NCBI RefSeq assembly: GCF_021462225.1
Contig: NC_061805.1
Span: forward strand, 1,120,001 to 1,184,000
Direction of reading: 5' to 3'
Origin: Girardinichthys multiradiatus
Lineage: Eukaryota > Chordata > Actinopteri > Cyprinodontiformes > Goodeidae
Length of the DNA stretch: 64,000 nucleotides
Shown piece after piece: positions 1 through 11,393 of this stretch (position 1 is the stretch's first letter; the number at the start of each line of letters is the position of its first letter). Made by a program: the position numbers and the translations under genes. Below the pieces are notes generated by a model. The model saw nothing but the letters and a program-made list of their open reading frames with translations. It was not told the origin of the DNA and ran no database searches.

Positions 1-2519
1 ATACATATCTTAAGATTATGGAGACAATGCAAGTGTGTTTGTACAAGTTAATGATGTGCATGACCTATGTGACATTGCTGCTGTTTGAGTTCCCCCACCC
101 TTTAGAGCAGCAACGTTCATGTAACTAGGGACCACTCTAAAGATAATAAAAAAGAGGATTCGGCGAGATATGTTTCAGAGCGGTAGGAGATTTGTAACTG
201 AAGCACATCTCTGTCCGTTCTCCCCGCAGCGAGTAAGAAACTAATTCTCTTGTCTTTCTTTTCTTTTTGTTATGTTATAGGTATTTTAGGTTGATTAAGC
301 CTGACAATTTCTATGACAAGCAAGAACATATTCTTTTACATCTCTATGAAGAGATGGCCACCAGAAGGTTTGCCTAATCAGGGCAATAGTGTGTCTGATG
401 CCAGGATGGCCAGAAAACTTGGCAGTATACATACATATCTCTGACCTATACCCATAGATGGATCTGGGTATAGGTCAGAAAAGTGGTCAGTTGGATCATC
501 ATCATCATCATCCTGATGCTTAAGTAGCGGATAGAGCTGGGTAACTATCTTCCATAGGAAAAATAGCTGTTGTGATGAGACGGTTAAGAAGAGAATGAAG
601 ACAGGGAATACAACAACATCCACACAATGTGGGAGATGTAATTATGTTGTTTGCATAGCATTTACAACCTTATATGATGTTTAGCATTCAAAGTTGGCTT
701 GTTAGGAGGAATAATGGGTGATTCTGCTAGGTCAGACTGGCCGGATGCATCTGTAATTTTTCCAGGAAGTTTTCTGACTAACATGCAGAATCAAACCAGG
801 ACTCAATAGATAAATGAGATAAAAGGATGTATTTACAAATAAGAAGAGCTGGATATAAAGATTAAGGAGGCTTCTGTGAGCTGATTCAACGACATCTTAA
901 GAGGAGGAGAAATAGTTTATTTGGACAAGGGAAAGTGATGAGCAGTAATACTTGAAATGACTGATAGAAATGAAAGGCAGTTTCCAGGAAACTGAAGAAG
1001 ACCTAGGACGGGTGAAGCATAGTGAAGTGCTTTCAGCCACAGGTGAACTCGAGCTTCCCAGAGAGTTCATTTCAACTCTAAGGAGAAGAGAGCAAGGTAA
1101 GTACTATGCAAGATTATGGACAGTGAGTACACAGAACTGGTGTGTAGGTCTGGTTACTACTCAGTTGAGTTAACAATCTGACGCCTCCTTCAGGGTTCCA
1201 GCGGCTCAAGAAGGCTCCTCCTGAATAGTCCCGGTGATCCAAAGCTGTGACTGCACCTGCCTATTGCACCCTGTAGGTGGAGGTAAGAGAACACCACACA
1301 CACAACAACACAAACCTGTGCTCTGCACCACGGCATGACTGTGAGAGTTCCCTTGAGGTGAGTGATCTTTTGAAAGGCTTTTGATTAAGATGGGGTTGAC
1401 GGAGGCTTGAGATCCAGATGGAGTTAGAACAGGGAATGTCGGAGAGTGGCCAGGTAGCGGTTTCTGGAAACAGGAAAGCTTCAGTGGATGACTGTGGAGA
1501 AATTTCCAAAAGGTGTTTGTCATGGGGGGTTCTTGTAATACAGAGGCGGGATCACAGTGAAAGCCAAAAAAAAAAAAAAAAAGAATTCTTGTATTTGGTA
1601 GTTGTTTGTGTTTATTGTCTATATGTGTGCAGGGCTTACTGTTTGATAACACCAGTGCATGAAATAATAAATGCCTTTGGCACTTTTTAATAGTTATTCA
1701 TAGCCAAACTAGACCAATTGTTGCACAGCAATTGGAGCTGTGGCCAAGGTGGAGGTGGCTTGTTAAATAACTTTGCCAATGCAGCCTAGTGGTCCTATGT
1801 TGCCTCCTCCAAAATCTGCAGAGAGGGAAGCACAGGATGCTATTCTCATATCAGTCACTTACAGAGCATAGCCAAAGTATCTATTACAGTCTCTTACAGT
1901 TTCAAAAAAGCCTTCTCAATGAAAAAGGCTACTGGTCCAGATGGCTGGATTCTTCTGAACTTGTTGGTATTTTATTTGAACCAAATGCAGACGGACCAGA
2001 GGCTGAAAGGTAAAGTGACACATTTTTAAATCATAAAATAAAAGATAGTTTATGGTACTAAGGAAAAAAACATGGAACCAGCATTAGTGTAACAGAAGAA
2101 TCAAGCACCAAACAAATGAAAACAAAGAGCTCAGATACCGAGAATGACATTGGAGCTAGGTGAACTTAATCAGAGGACACGTAGAACAGCTGTGACAAAG
2201 TGAGAGACTGAGCAGGGAGGCTGAAGGAGGGAGACTAATAAACAAAAAACACAAAGGAATGCAAGGCTAATACTAGGCAATAAACTAAAATCCACAAACA
2301 GAACACAAAGGAATGAACTAATAAAACATGACCTAACCACAATAAAGAACACAGAAGAATGAACTGATATGGAAAAACCGAAATCATGATAATAAACAAA
2401 TTACCTGAAAACAAATACAAATGAATACCAAAACCCACACCCCCTACTTTTTTCAAATATATTCTGACTATAAAAAACAACAAATCTCTTAGTATGGGAA
2501 AAAAAGAAAAAAGGTTCAA
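1..2519. other. gene-free stretch
   Basis: No recognisable gene or exon. A poly-A run lies at 1566-1582. Around 1890-1960 the plus strand reads a short piece ending in a TGPDGW-like motif that recalls the finger region of LINE reverse transcriptases, but it is too short to classify. The other reading frames here show no domain. Confidence 0.5.
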
Positions 2520-2539
2520 AAACCAGGTTCTATAAGTGT

Positions 2540-2830
2540 GAACACCCTTTAACTATCTAATTTCAGCATTGAGTCTGTCAGCCTCTTCACATTTTGTGCC
2601 CTTTCTAGCTTCTTGAAATTGATCAGATTGAGAAGAAATCTCTAGTTGACAGCCCTCCTCAGGTACCCCCAAATATTTTCTATTAGATTTAGCTCTGAAC
2701 TCTGGTTAGGTCATCCCAAAATTTTCTTTTTCTTTTGATGAAGTTGTGGATTTATGCTTAGACTCATTGTGATGCTGAAAAATTCAACCTTTCTTCTTCC
2801 TCAGCTTTCTAGCAGACAAAGGTTTTAGTT
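2540..2830 (-). pseudogene. Tc1-like transposase C-terminal remnant
   Basis: Read on the minus strand, 2649-2711 gives a proline-rich catalytic segment with the core NLIENIWGYLRRAV, the conserved region around the third catalytic acidic residue of Tc1/mariner transposases. A weakly related tail follows toward 2540. The frame is interrupted and no inverted repeats were found, so this is an old fragment with no coding capacity. Confidence 0.6.
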
Positions 2831-2899
2831 TCAAACTGACTGACTGAAACTATCATATTCCCCACCTTGACAAAAAACCCAGTACCATTGGAAGAAAAA

Positions 2900-5416
2900 T
2901 AACCTTATGCAACACTTATGCAACAAAACAATTCAATTATTGGCTAGAAAGAAAGATTGTTCTAATCTAATCAAGATATTTAAACTTCTAAATGTTTTTT
3001 ATGTCCTTTTTAGATTAGATGGAGGGACATCTTCGAAATGTTTGTAAGTGCACTTTACACCAGTAGACCTTCGAAGTGTCCTGTTGAATTACTTTCAAAG
3101 GCCAGTTATTTGGAAAGTGATAAGACATCTGCATTTCTTTTATCTGACCTTTAAAGGGCTAAATTTGCACAATTAAATGATCAGTTTTCACTTTATGTAC
3201 TTTATGTTTTCTTCTAGCTTTGGTTTCCAAGAATTTCATCTATCCAAATTGGCAGAGAAATCACTAGGTTATTTTACAAATCAAAGTAATACATGTAACA
3301 TGTAACTTCAGCTCTTCAGCTGAGCTTCAACCCTCCTCCGTCCCACCTCCACCATCTCCCTTCCATACTCCTCCCGGCTCCCTTACCTTCTTAGGCCTTC
3401 ACTCCACCACCAGTACCGGATCCCAAGAGGGGAAGACTTATCTAATTCTAAGCCTAAGACGTTAATTCAAGCTCATGTCATTCTCAGCATTCATGTCTTC
3501 CTCTGGGGTCCGAGCGCCAAAGATATTAACTTTTATCAATAATTGCTCTAATCTAAACCATCTTGTTTCTTATTGTGAGTCTTTTCAGGTTGAAATGTTA
3601 TCTGAGCTTTTATTATTGCTATATGCAATTTTAGACGGTTGGGCAGGTGGGGTCAATATTAAGTTGTCTGTTACTGATATATATTTATTTTCAAGAAACA
3701 AATAGAAAATAAGCTTTGGTCAGCTTGGCGAACCTAGAGATCACATTACTTATGCTGCAGTGGAAGATGTGCAGAATGCAGGAATGTTACTAGAAGCCAC
3801 ATATCCTTATCCAATATAGAAATGTAAGGCAGTTTAAAGGGATATAGTACTTGATAAAAACACCTTTTATTTCAATTTAAGCATGCAGTCTTCTTAAAAA
3901 AGGAGCCTTTCAAAATGTGACACCTAACTTGACAATATTTGTACAGTGTTTGTAGTAAACATTTTTGAATGTGACTGAAGGAAAAGGGAAAAACAGCCCA
4001 AACCAGTCAGGGGAACAGATCAATAGATGAGATTGGACCTTCAAGTTTTCTCTGAATGACTCCAAGGTTGCACCCATGTTTTCTTTTTGTTATTCTTGAC
4101 ATTTATATCATAAACCTCCACTAAGGTTTAGTGCTGTTTCCTGCTGCACCACTGGACTTAAAAATCATAGCCATCTGTTAAATTGTTTAACTGTACACGT
4201 TTAATTTCTAAATCTCTTTACTCCTCAGCGTTTGCTCCGGGTTGGTATAAAAAGCCCTGAAATTGTTCTGCAAAAATTGTAAAAACCGTATCCTCATGCC
4301 TAAAATTAATAACCACATGACATATTTTGTATAGTACAATAGATGAGAGAAAACATGTGTATTTAGGCTTCTACATTCTTTGGATCACAAGTTACCTCTG
4401 ATTGTAGTAGATGAACTGTATGGGTGGGATTGTCTTCTTTTATTGCAATAAAATCCACATGACCAATGCTGTACAGGGAGGCAAATAGTCATATGCTGCC
4501 ACCTTGAGGTATCTTTTAATAAAAGCGTTCTAACTCTGTTAACAAAACTGGAATTTAATGATTTTATGTGCATGCCTCAGAGAGATGTTTCATTGGATTC
4601 AACATGCTGTATATAAAGGTGCCCTTGTTATTTATTATTTATGTAAGAAAAGTGTAGCGGTGGAAAGGAAGGCCAAAAAATATTTATTTACAAACCAATC
4701 ATAAAAGTTGACAACCTGCAGAACACTGCAATTCCATTCATGTGCAGAGTTTAATATCAAAGTTTTCTAACAAATTTTATTACTGTTAAGCTTAATGTTT
4801 ATATTCATTTTAATGTATAGTCAGATATGTGCAGATATAAGAAAATAAAGTTACGTGTTTTTTTCAACTTTTTATAACCACTTAACCCTGGCATATAAAA
4901 TACTAAGGCAGAAAAAAGCCCTAAGTTTGAAGATAATTCTGTGTTCATAAGTAAGTTAAAATGTCTTACTTTATTTTTACTTGAAGCTATAAAGAAAATA
5001 TATGGTTTTACCACCAACAAGGTGTTTCCTACTGAGCAATTTGTTGGGAACTTGGCATACATTAACAGGCAGAAACTGATCTGTTATGGACAGAGTAATT
5101 CATCCACAGAATGTCTTCAGTCAGAGGCTTCTACTATTACTAATACTAAAGGACTGCATTTCCTATATTCCTAATCACAGTTATTTTATTTTGCTTTATT
5201 ATTTTTTTATTTAATTGCTACTTGATCATTTTTATTTGCCTTAATGGAAGTAGTATTCTGAATCTGTCAATCTCACATAACTATGCAGTATAAAAGGTAA
5301 AAGCAAAAGCCTATTTGGAAATAGATCTGTCAAACAGTTTTCTAGGCCAACAGGAGTCTCTCTATGATCTTCATGTTGTGGGATGTGAAGGATGTTTTCT
5401 TGATTTTAAGTTGCTA
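2900..5416. other. gene-free AT-rich stretch
   Basis: No exon or RNA gene recognised. The only compositional feature is a pyrimidine-rich, C-rich patch at about 3328-3410. A piece at 5112-5132 is identical to 42252-42272 inside a LINE 3' end, so a very short fragment of that LINE is probably present here. Confidence 0.5.
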
Positions 5417-5620
5417 TTATATACTATATATAATTTCTTTTCTCCCTCCCTGAGTGCTCCATTTTCTTGTATAGCATTCCTTCAGGTCACTGGTGACCCA
5501 TGGTTTGTTATTGGAGAAACATCTACATGTTCTGTTGGAGATGGTGCTATCAACGCAGACGTCTACATAGTCGGTCACACAGTCAATCTTGGCATTGATG
5601 TCCTTTAAATGTGCATCCAT
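5417..5620 (-). pseudogene. LINE ORF2 linker fragment (CR1/L2/Rex1-like)
   Basis: A 67-codon minus-strand frame contains a segment with NNKPWVTSDLK. This NKPWxT motif lies between the endonuclease and reverse transcriptase domains of CR1/L2/Rex1-type LINE ORF2 proteins in fish. No endonuclease or reverse transcriptase core is attached, so this is a short internal fragment. The family assignment rests on the motif only. Confidence 0.5.
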
Positions 5621-6438
5621 GTAGCCTCAAAACAACACAAAAGGGCTTCTTCGGCTTCCTGTGACCAAATCCTTCACACTTCTTTTATCACAGGTTGCCT
5701 CTAAACAAGGGGTTTATATTCCAAATAAAACATAAAAGCATTTTCTTCCCAGAAACCCGAGCAGCTGGCCAATCTGCTATAGGATTCTTCAGGAGAATTT
5801 TCATTGGGTCTGGCTCGCCATCAACACTAACAATCAACTCCAAGATCAGTGACTGCTAAAAAACAATTTGCACATATAGTACAGAACAATTAGGGAAATA
5901 ACTCTAATCAGCATTTTCTGTTTTAAATGAGATCCCATCAGATCCTTAAAATCTAGTTAACCTGTTGTTTTAATATTGCCTTTGCTTCTATGAATTTGAA
6001 GTACATTGCTCATAGCATTAAAACCAAATATGGTTCATTATTAATCACATTTTAAATGCATGTTAAATTAAATCATTCAGTTTTAACCTTAAATTATGCT
6101 TAACCAGAGCCTAATTATGAATTGAAACACACTTGAAATGACACATTACATCACAAACACAAATAAAAAAATCTAAAATAAAAATGCTTATTTGCATATC
6201 TTTACAGTGCATCGGTAATTATTTTACACCTAACAACACAAAAATAAAACTCAGTACTCAGTACTAGTAATTTTTATCAATTTGGCTCAGTTCTCCGACT
6301 GGTTTGAGTTTTTCATCACAACATACAACACATAGCGGTGCTATAACTTTTAGCTTGCACAGGTAAAAGTAGTATTTCACTAGCTTACCACATTAATTAA
6401 CTCTTCGGAATTTCAAGGATAAACAAACACACTCCAGT
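5621..6438. other. gene-free AT-rich stretch
   Basis: No recognisable gene, RNA or repeat was seen in this AT-rich segment. Confidence 0.5.
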
Positions 6439-7456
6439 TTGTTGGATTGGGTGCGAAAACACTCTACACCAACTCTTCAATGTGGACCACCAGCCCGGTG
6501 CCAAGGAAACTGGCATCATCCACCCACCTTGCGTCGGAAACTGTGGTTAACGCCTCACACTTCCTCCGCCTGGGTCAGCCGAGTTCCATGCCTGAGCCAC
6601 AGTCTTCTCCACCACCTGTCTCAGCACTTCCTGTTTCCTCTTCCTTCCACCATCATCGAGATGCCACCACTCCCATTTTGGAGGGCCAGGTTGATACCTC
6701 CTTTCCTTTTCTAAAGGGTCACTACTTTTCTTGTGGAAGTGTCGACGTCTTCATTCTTCCCTCGGCATCTCTGACCCTGTCTCAGGTTTCCTGGTTCCAT
6801 GCCAACTACTCATCACAGGCCACTCCTCAGTTTCCCTTAGCCCAGAACACTCCAGTGCCTTCTGCTACTCCTTCGGCACCCTCCTGTGGTCTGAACCAGG
6901 TAGTGGTTCCCACATCTCCCCTGTGCAGCTTTCAGCAGCTAAGCCCGCTTCATGTTTCCTGTGCGCAGCTGAGCCTGCTTCTAGCCTCAACCCGGAACCG
7001 CTCAGCAGTCCTAAGTGTACAGCAGTTTCAACATCTGTCGCAGTGGTTCCCATGTCATCATCTGTCTCAGCAGAAGTTCCCCTGACCCCATCTTTGTCTG
7101 CTGCAACAACAGTTTCCACTTCCTCGTCTGCAGAATCAGGGGTTCTCACATCTATAACAGCATTGTCATCATCATCACCATCTGCACCTCATGGTCAGCC
7201 TTCCTCAACTCTACTCAAGCCTCATCTTCCCGATTCCAAGTTCTCCAAGGTGTTTGAGGATGTACCGCCTCGTGTTTCTGTTTCCGAGTTCTTCGAGGGG
7301 TTCAAAGACGAATTGCCTCCTGTTCCCGAAAATGCAAACAGATGCAACGATTCAGCCTGCACTCAGAAAATCAAATACAGTACATCTGTATGCAATGTGT
7401 TGTTACTTTGTGCCATGGATGGATTGCAAATTTTAATACAAGATAGACCTTGTTAA
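6439..7456 (+). pseudogene. Ser/Pro-rich broken reading frame, origin unknown
   Basis: Three overlapping plus-strand frames (6439-6714, 6447-7085, 6731-7456) together give a low-complexity Ser/Pro/Thr-rich translation. It ends with an acidic proline motif reading FEGFKDELPPVPE at about 7290-7330. The segment is clearly richer in G+C than its AT-rich flanks, as expected of former coding DNA. The frame changes suggest at least one indel. Similar PPVPE motifs occur in translated teleost retroelement sequences as I remember them, but I could not identify a family. No membrane segment, zinc finger or enzyme motif is visible. Confidence 0.3.
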
Positions 7457-8409
7457 GGGAAATATAGCCCTTGTTCCTTTACCCTGGATTCTTCTAACCT
7501 GGGAGGAAGGCTGTTATTAGTTAAATGATCACAGGAGAAATTGCTGTAATCATTCAAACTGTATTAATAAAAAAAGAGTAGATTAACAATAAATATGCAT
7601 ACAATTACCTTTTTGCTCTGCTGGATACAGGAACACACGCAAGTATCTGGACCAGCTCTGGAACCAAAAAGGATGACCTTTCACATTCATATAGCAAAGC
7701 ATGACTATCTAACATCCGGATGGAGCGGGGCCCGTGTGTCATCTTCTTCTCACACAGTAAAGTCTGGTCAAAGCTCAAGAGATTTCTAGCACGTTGACAG
7801 CAGCACTACGATCTTTCTCTTATTTGTTGTACTTATTTTCTTCACATTCTCAGAGAAAGTAGACAATTATAGCTTACCCTTCTTTTTCTAAGTACTAAAC
7901 ACCCAGAACCTCTTCTCTGAAACCCATATACAAAAACATCTTCTGTTAAACTAATGTTGTTGCCCTTTACACTCGGAAACTAGACTGAGAAAGCAATATT
8001 CATGCTACATTGAATATTATAATACACTCAGCATTAAGCTTAAGAGCTTATTTATTCTAACAATCGCCCCTTTTACACCTCTAAAAGTTTAAACCAAAAA
8101 TGTAAATTCTGCATGCTACTATATGCACTTCTTAAAATGTTAATGCTCATTAAAATGTTAGCAAAATATCTTTATCTTAAAAATTACCTTTAAAAGAAAA
8201 GAAAATAATATAGAAAGTGAAATCATATGTGAAACCTTCTTATCAGGAGCCTTACATATTGATCCCTTTATGCTAGGCACAGAGACTCTTTGCTAGGAGT
8301 TTTCAACCTTCTAACCGAACTGATAATCACTCTGAATTAAAACATAATAATGAATATTGCATATGTGAATTAATGAAAAGTCTTTCAGAGGTATAGAAAG
8401 CTTAACTGT
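7457..8409. other. gene-free AT-rich stretch
   Basis: Nothing recognisable was found between the Ser/Pro-rich frame and the Rex3 3' end. Confidence 0.5.
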
Positions 8410-9076
8410 AGTAGATGTTGGTTGAGGAGAAAATAGTGCCTCAAGTGGAGGAGTTCAAGTATCTTGGGGTCTTGTTCACGAATGAGGGAAAAATGGAGCT
8501 GGAGATTAATAGACGGATTTATGCTGCATCAGCAGTGATGCAGGCACTGTACCGGTCTGTCGTGGTGCAGAGAGAGCTAAGTCAAAAAGCGAAGCTCTCA
8601 ATTTACCGGTCAATCTACGTTTGTTGAGCTTTGGGTCATGACCGAAAGAAGGAGATCACGAATAAAAGCGGCCGAAATGAGTTTCCTCCGCAGGGTGTCT
8701 GGGCTCTCCCTTAGAGATAGGGTGAGAAGCTCGGTCATCCGGGAGGAGCTCAGAGTAGAGCCGCTGCTTCTCCGCATCGAGAGGAGCCAGATGAGGTGGC
8801 TCGGGCATCTGGTGAGGATGCCTCCTGGACGCCTCCCTGGTGAGGTGTTCCGGGCATGTCCCACTGGGAGGAGACCCCGGGGAAGACCCAGGACACGCTG
8901 GAGAGACTACGTCTCTCGGCTGGCCTGGGAACGCCTCGGGATTCCCCCCGATGAGCTGGCCCAAGTGTCTGGGGAGAGGGAAGTCTGGGTCTGTGTGCTT
9001 GGGCGGCTGCCCCCGTGACCCGACCCCGGATAAGCGGAAGAGGAGGGACGGACGGACGGACAGACGGACGGACACA
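8410..9076 (+). mobile_element. Rex3 (RTE-clade) retrotransposon, 5'-truncated 3' end
   Basis: This is the C-terminal end of a Rex3/RTE LINE ORF. The first frame (8415-8627) has the VEEFKYLGVLF and KLSIYRSIY blocks. A small gap near 8628 breaks the frame, and the second frame (8638-9018) carries the SFLRRVSGLSLRDRVRSS, MRWLGHLVRMP and RGRPRTRWRDY blocks and ends at a stop at 9016-9018. The reverse transcriptase core is absent because of 5' truncation, the usual outcome of target-primed insertion. The 3' end reads GGATAAGCGGAAGAGGA and then a GACG-type tetranucleotide tail (9046-9073), as is typical of this family. It abuts the retrovirus-like integrase fragment on the opposite strand. Confidence 0.85.
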
Positions 9077-9149
9077 CCAGTGATTCTCCAAGAGCTGTTT
9101 AGGAAAATTATGATGGTTCAGGATATCCTACCCTTTAGCCATTGTTTTT

Positions 9150-9745
9150 AAGATTCAGATGAACCTGCTGTTGCCAAATTAGTCCTGACCTCGGCCAAAG
9201 ATTGCGAGGGTGGGAAACTGGGTGTCATATGGTGCCAAATTGCTCCAGCTTTACCTGTCAACTGGACAACATAGGGCATAACTTACATCACCTCATGCGG
9301 TTCTAACCATCTGGGTTCAGACCACTTTCTCTTGTGAACTTTAACTTTTACCCAATATCCACCTTTCAAAGCTGGAGTTTGTGTCTGGTTTGCCTCAGGT
9401 TCAGCTCTCTGCACCTGTGTAGACAAAACTTTTGTCAAGTTAGTGAGAGCTTTCATATAGTCATCTAGTTCTATTGCGCAGATGTCCAATAAAGCCGCAC
9501 GACCTCCTTCAGGTGAAGGTCCATCCTGTTTTCTTCCTATCAACAACTCATGAGTTGTTAAGTGTGTTCCAGCATCTGGTGAGTTTCTTATTGACGTAAG
9601 GGGAGGGCGTCCACCCAGTTCATTTTGTTACCATCACATATTTTTGCTATTTTTCTCTTCAGTGTCTGGTTTGCTCTCTCAACTAATCTGGGTGATAGAC
9701 TGAGCCAAACCTGTATGTTATCTGTAAAGCTTTCTCCGCTTTAGG
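9150..9745 (-). pseudogene. retrovirus-like integrase, C-terminal part (old copy)
   Basis: The minus strand reads the second half of a retrovirus-type integrase. Block [16 protein letters not shown] lies around 9650-9700, followed by NSPDAGTHLTTHELLIG and a frame at 9283-9546 with GGYWVKVKVHKRKW and EPRWLEPHEV, the C-terminal SH3-like DNA-binding module. At least one frame break separates the first block from the second. The rest of the integrase is at 11394-11973, beyond an inserted LINE tail and Tc1 element. The copy is defective, and no envelope gene is recognised after it. Confidence 0.7.
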
Positions 9746-9817
9746 TAAGGTAAGGTAAGTTTATTTATATAGCGCTTTTCAGCAACGAGACACTCAAAGC
9801 GCAGTGTGCAGTTTAGC
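9742..9817 (+). repeat. LINE 3' tail with (GTAAG)n, flipped copy of the 53.87 kb repeat
   Basis: The segment begins with three GTAAG units and continues TTTATTTATATAGCGCTTTT, then CAACGAGACACTCAAAGCGC. Its reverse complement is almost the same as 53870-53935, where the order is the usual one for a fish LINE 3' end with a pentanucleotide tail. The LINE is therefore on the minus strand here. Only the extreme 3' end is present, inside the retrovirus-like integrase. Confidence 0.6.
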
Positions 9818-9819
9818 TA

Positions 9820-10020
9820 CAGGTCCTTCTCAAAATATTAGCATATTGTGATAAAGTTCATTATTTTCCATATTGTAATGATGAAAATTTAACATTCATA
9901 TATTTTAGATTCATTGCACACTAACTGAAATATTTCAGGCCTTTTATTGTCTTAATACAGATGATTTTGGCATACAGCTCATGAAAACCCAAAATTCCTA
10001 TCTCACAAAATTAGCATATT
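9820..10020 (+). repeat. left terminal inverted repeat of the 9.8 kb Tc1 element
   Basis: About 200 bp that match 11192-11391 in inverted orientation with few differences, including the blocks AATATTTCAGGCCTTTTATT and CTCACAAAATTAGCATATTT. Confidence 0.9.
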
Positions 10021-10096
10021 TCATCCGACCAATAAAAGAAAAGTGTTTTTAATACAAAAAACGTCAACCTTCAAATAATCATGTACAGTTATGCAC

Positions 10097-11063
10097 TCAA
10101 TACTTGGTCGGGAATCCTTTTGCAGAAATGACTGCTTCAATGCGGCGTGGCATGGAGGCAATCAACCTGTGGCACTGCTGAGGTCTTATGGAGGCCCAGG
10201 ATGCTTCGATAGCGGCCTTTAGCTCATCCAGAGTGTTGGGTCTTGAGTCTCTCAACGTTCTCTTCACAATATCCCACAGATTCTCTATGGGGTTCAGGTC
10301 AGGAGAGTTGGCAGGCCAATTGAGCACAGTGATACCATGGTCAGTAAACCATTTACCAGTGGTTTTGGCACTGTGAGCAGGTGCCAGGTCGTGCTGAAAA
10401 ATGAAATCTTCATCTCCATAAAGCTTTTCAGCAGATGGAAGCATGAAGTGCTCCAAAATCTCCTGATAGCTAGCTGCATTGACCCTGCCCTTGATAAAAC
10501 ACAGTGGACCAACACCAGCAGCTGACACGGCACCCCAGACCATCACTGACTGTGGGTACTTGACACTGGACTTCTGGCATTTTGGCATTTCCTTCTCCCC
10601 AGTCTTCCTCCAGACTGTGGCACCTTGATTTCCGAATGACATGCAGAATTTGCTTTCATCCGAAAAAAGTACTTTGGACCACTGAGCAACAGTCCAGTGC
10701 TGCTTCTCTGTAGCCCAGGTCAGGCGTTTCTGCCGCTGTTTCTGGTTCAAAAGTGGCTTGACCTGGGGAATGCGGCACCTTGGATGTTTCTACTCCAGAC
10801 TCAGTCCACTGCTTCCGCAGGTCCACCAAGGTCTGGAATCGGCCCTTCTCCACAATCTTCCTCAGGGTCCGGTCACCTCTTCTCGTTGTGCAGCGTTTTC
10901 TGCCACACTTTTTCCTTCCCACAGACTTCCCACTGAGGTGCCTTGATACAGCACTCTGGGAACAGCCTATTCGTTCAGAAATGTCTTTCTGTGTCTTACC
11001 CTCTTGCTTGAGGGTGTCAATAGTGGCCTTCTGGACAGCAGTCAGGTCGGCAGTCTTACCCAT
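10097..11063 (-). pseudogene. Tc1 transposase, broken by a short internal deletion
   Basis: The start codon at 11061-11063 opens MGKTADLTAVQ, with two helix-turn-helix (PRD-type) segments over roughly the first 100 residues for binding the inverted repeats. The second frame (10097-10750) carries the DDE nuclease: FSDES (first Asp), FQHDLAPAH (second Asp) and SPDLNPIENLW (Glu), with 34 residues between the second Asp and the Glu. The stop is at 10097-10099. The N-terminal and catalytic parts are in different frames. The shift falls at about 10775-10785, where the sequence jumps from the VETSK block to the block before NQKQRQKRLTW and appears to lack a few dozen bases. All three catalytic residues survive, but one uninterrupted protein cannot be made. 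Confidence 0.9.
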
Positions 11064-11191
11064 GATTGGGGTTTTGAGTGATGAACCAGGCTGGGAGTTT
11101 TAAAGGCCTCAGGAATCTTTTGCAGGTGTTTAGAGTTAACTCGTTGATTCAGATGATTAGGTTCATAGCTCGTTTAGAGACCCTTTTAATG

Positions 11192-11391
11192 ATATGCTAA
11201 TTTTGTGAGATAGGAATTTTGGGTTTTCATGAGCTGTATGCCAAAATCATCCGTATTAAGACAATAAAAGACCTGAAATATTTCAGTTAGTGTGCAATGA
11301 ATCTAAAATATATGAATGTTAAATTTTCATCATGACATTATGGAAAATAATGAACTTTATCACAATATGCTAATATTTTGAGAAGGACCTG
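11192..11391 (-). repeat. right terminal inverted repeat of the 9.8 kb Tc1 element
   Basis: Inverted partner of 9820-10020. It ends GAGAAGGACCTG immediately before the TA target duplication. Confidence 0.9.
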
Positions 11392-11393
11392 TA

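Larger units (their letters stand above)
9820..11391 (-). mobile_element. Tc1-like transposon (DD34E), nearly complete, 1572 bp
   Basis: Inverted repeats of about 200 bp bound the element. The left end starts CAGGTCCTTCTCAAAATATT at 9820 and the right end is its complement, finishing at 11391. TA dinucleotides flank both ends (9818-9819 and 11392-11393), the target duplication of Tc1/mariner elements. The single transposase gene is on the minus strand. The element sits inside the retrovirus-like pol next to a LINE tail. The inverted repeats are still very similar, so the insertion is not very old. Confidence 0.95.

Noticed and set aside
8656..9091. Minus-strand frames over the Rex3 3' end
   Set aside because: Antisense shadows of the Rex3 coding sequence and its tetranucleotide tail.
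10697..11103. Plus-strand frames over the Tc1 transposase
   Set aside because: Shadows of the minus-strand transposase gene.
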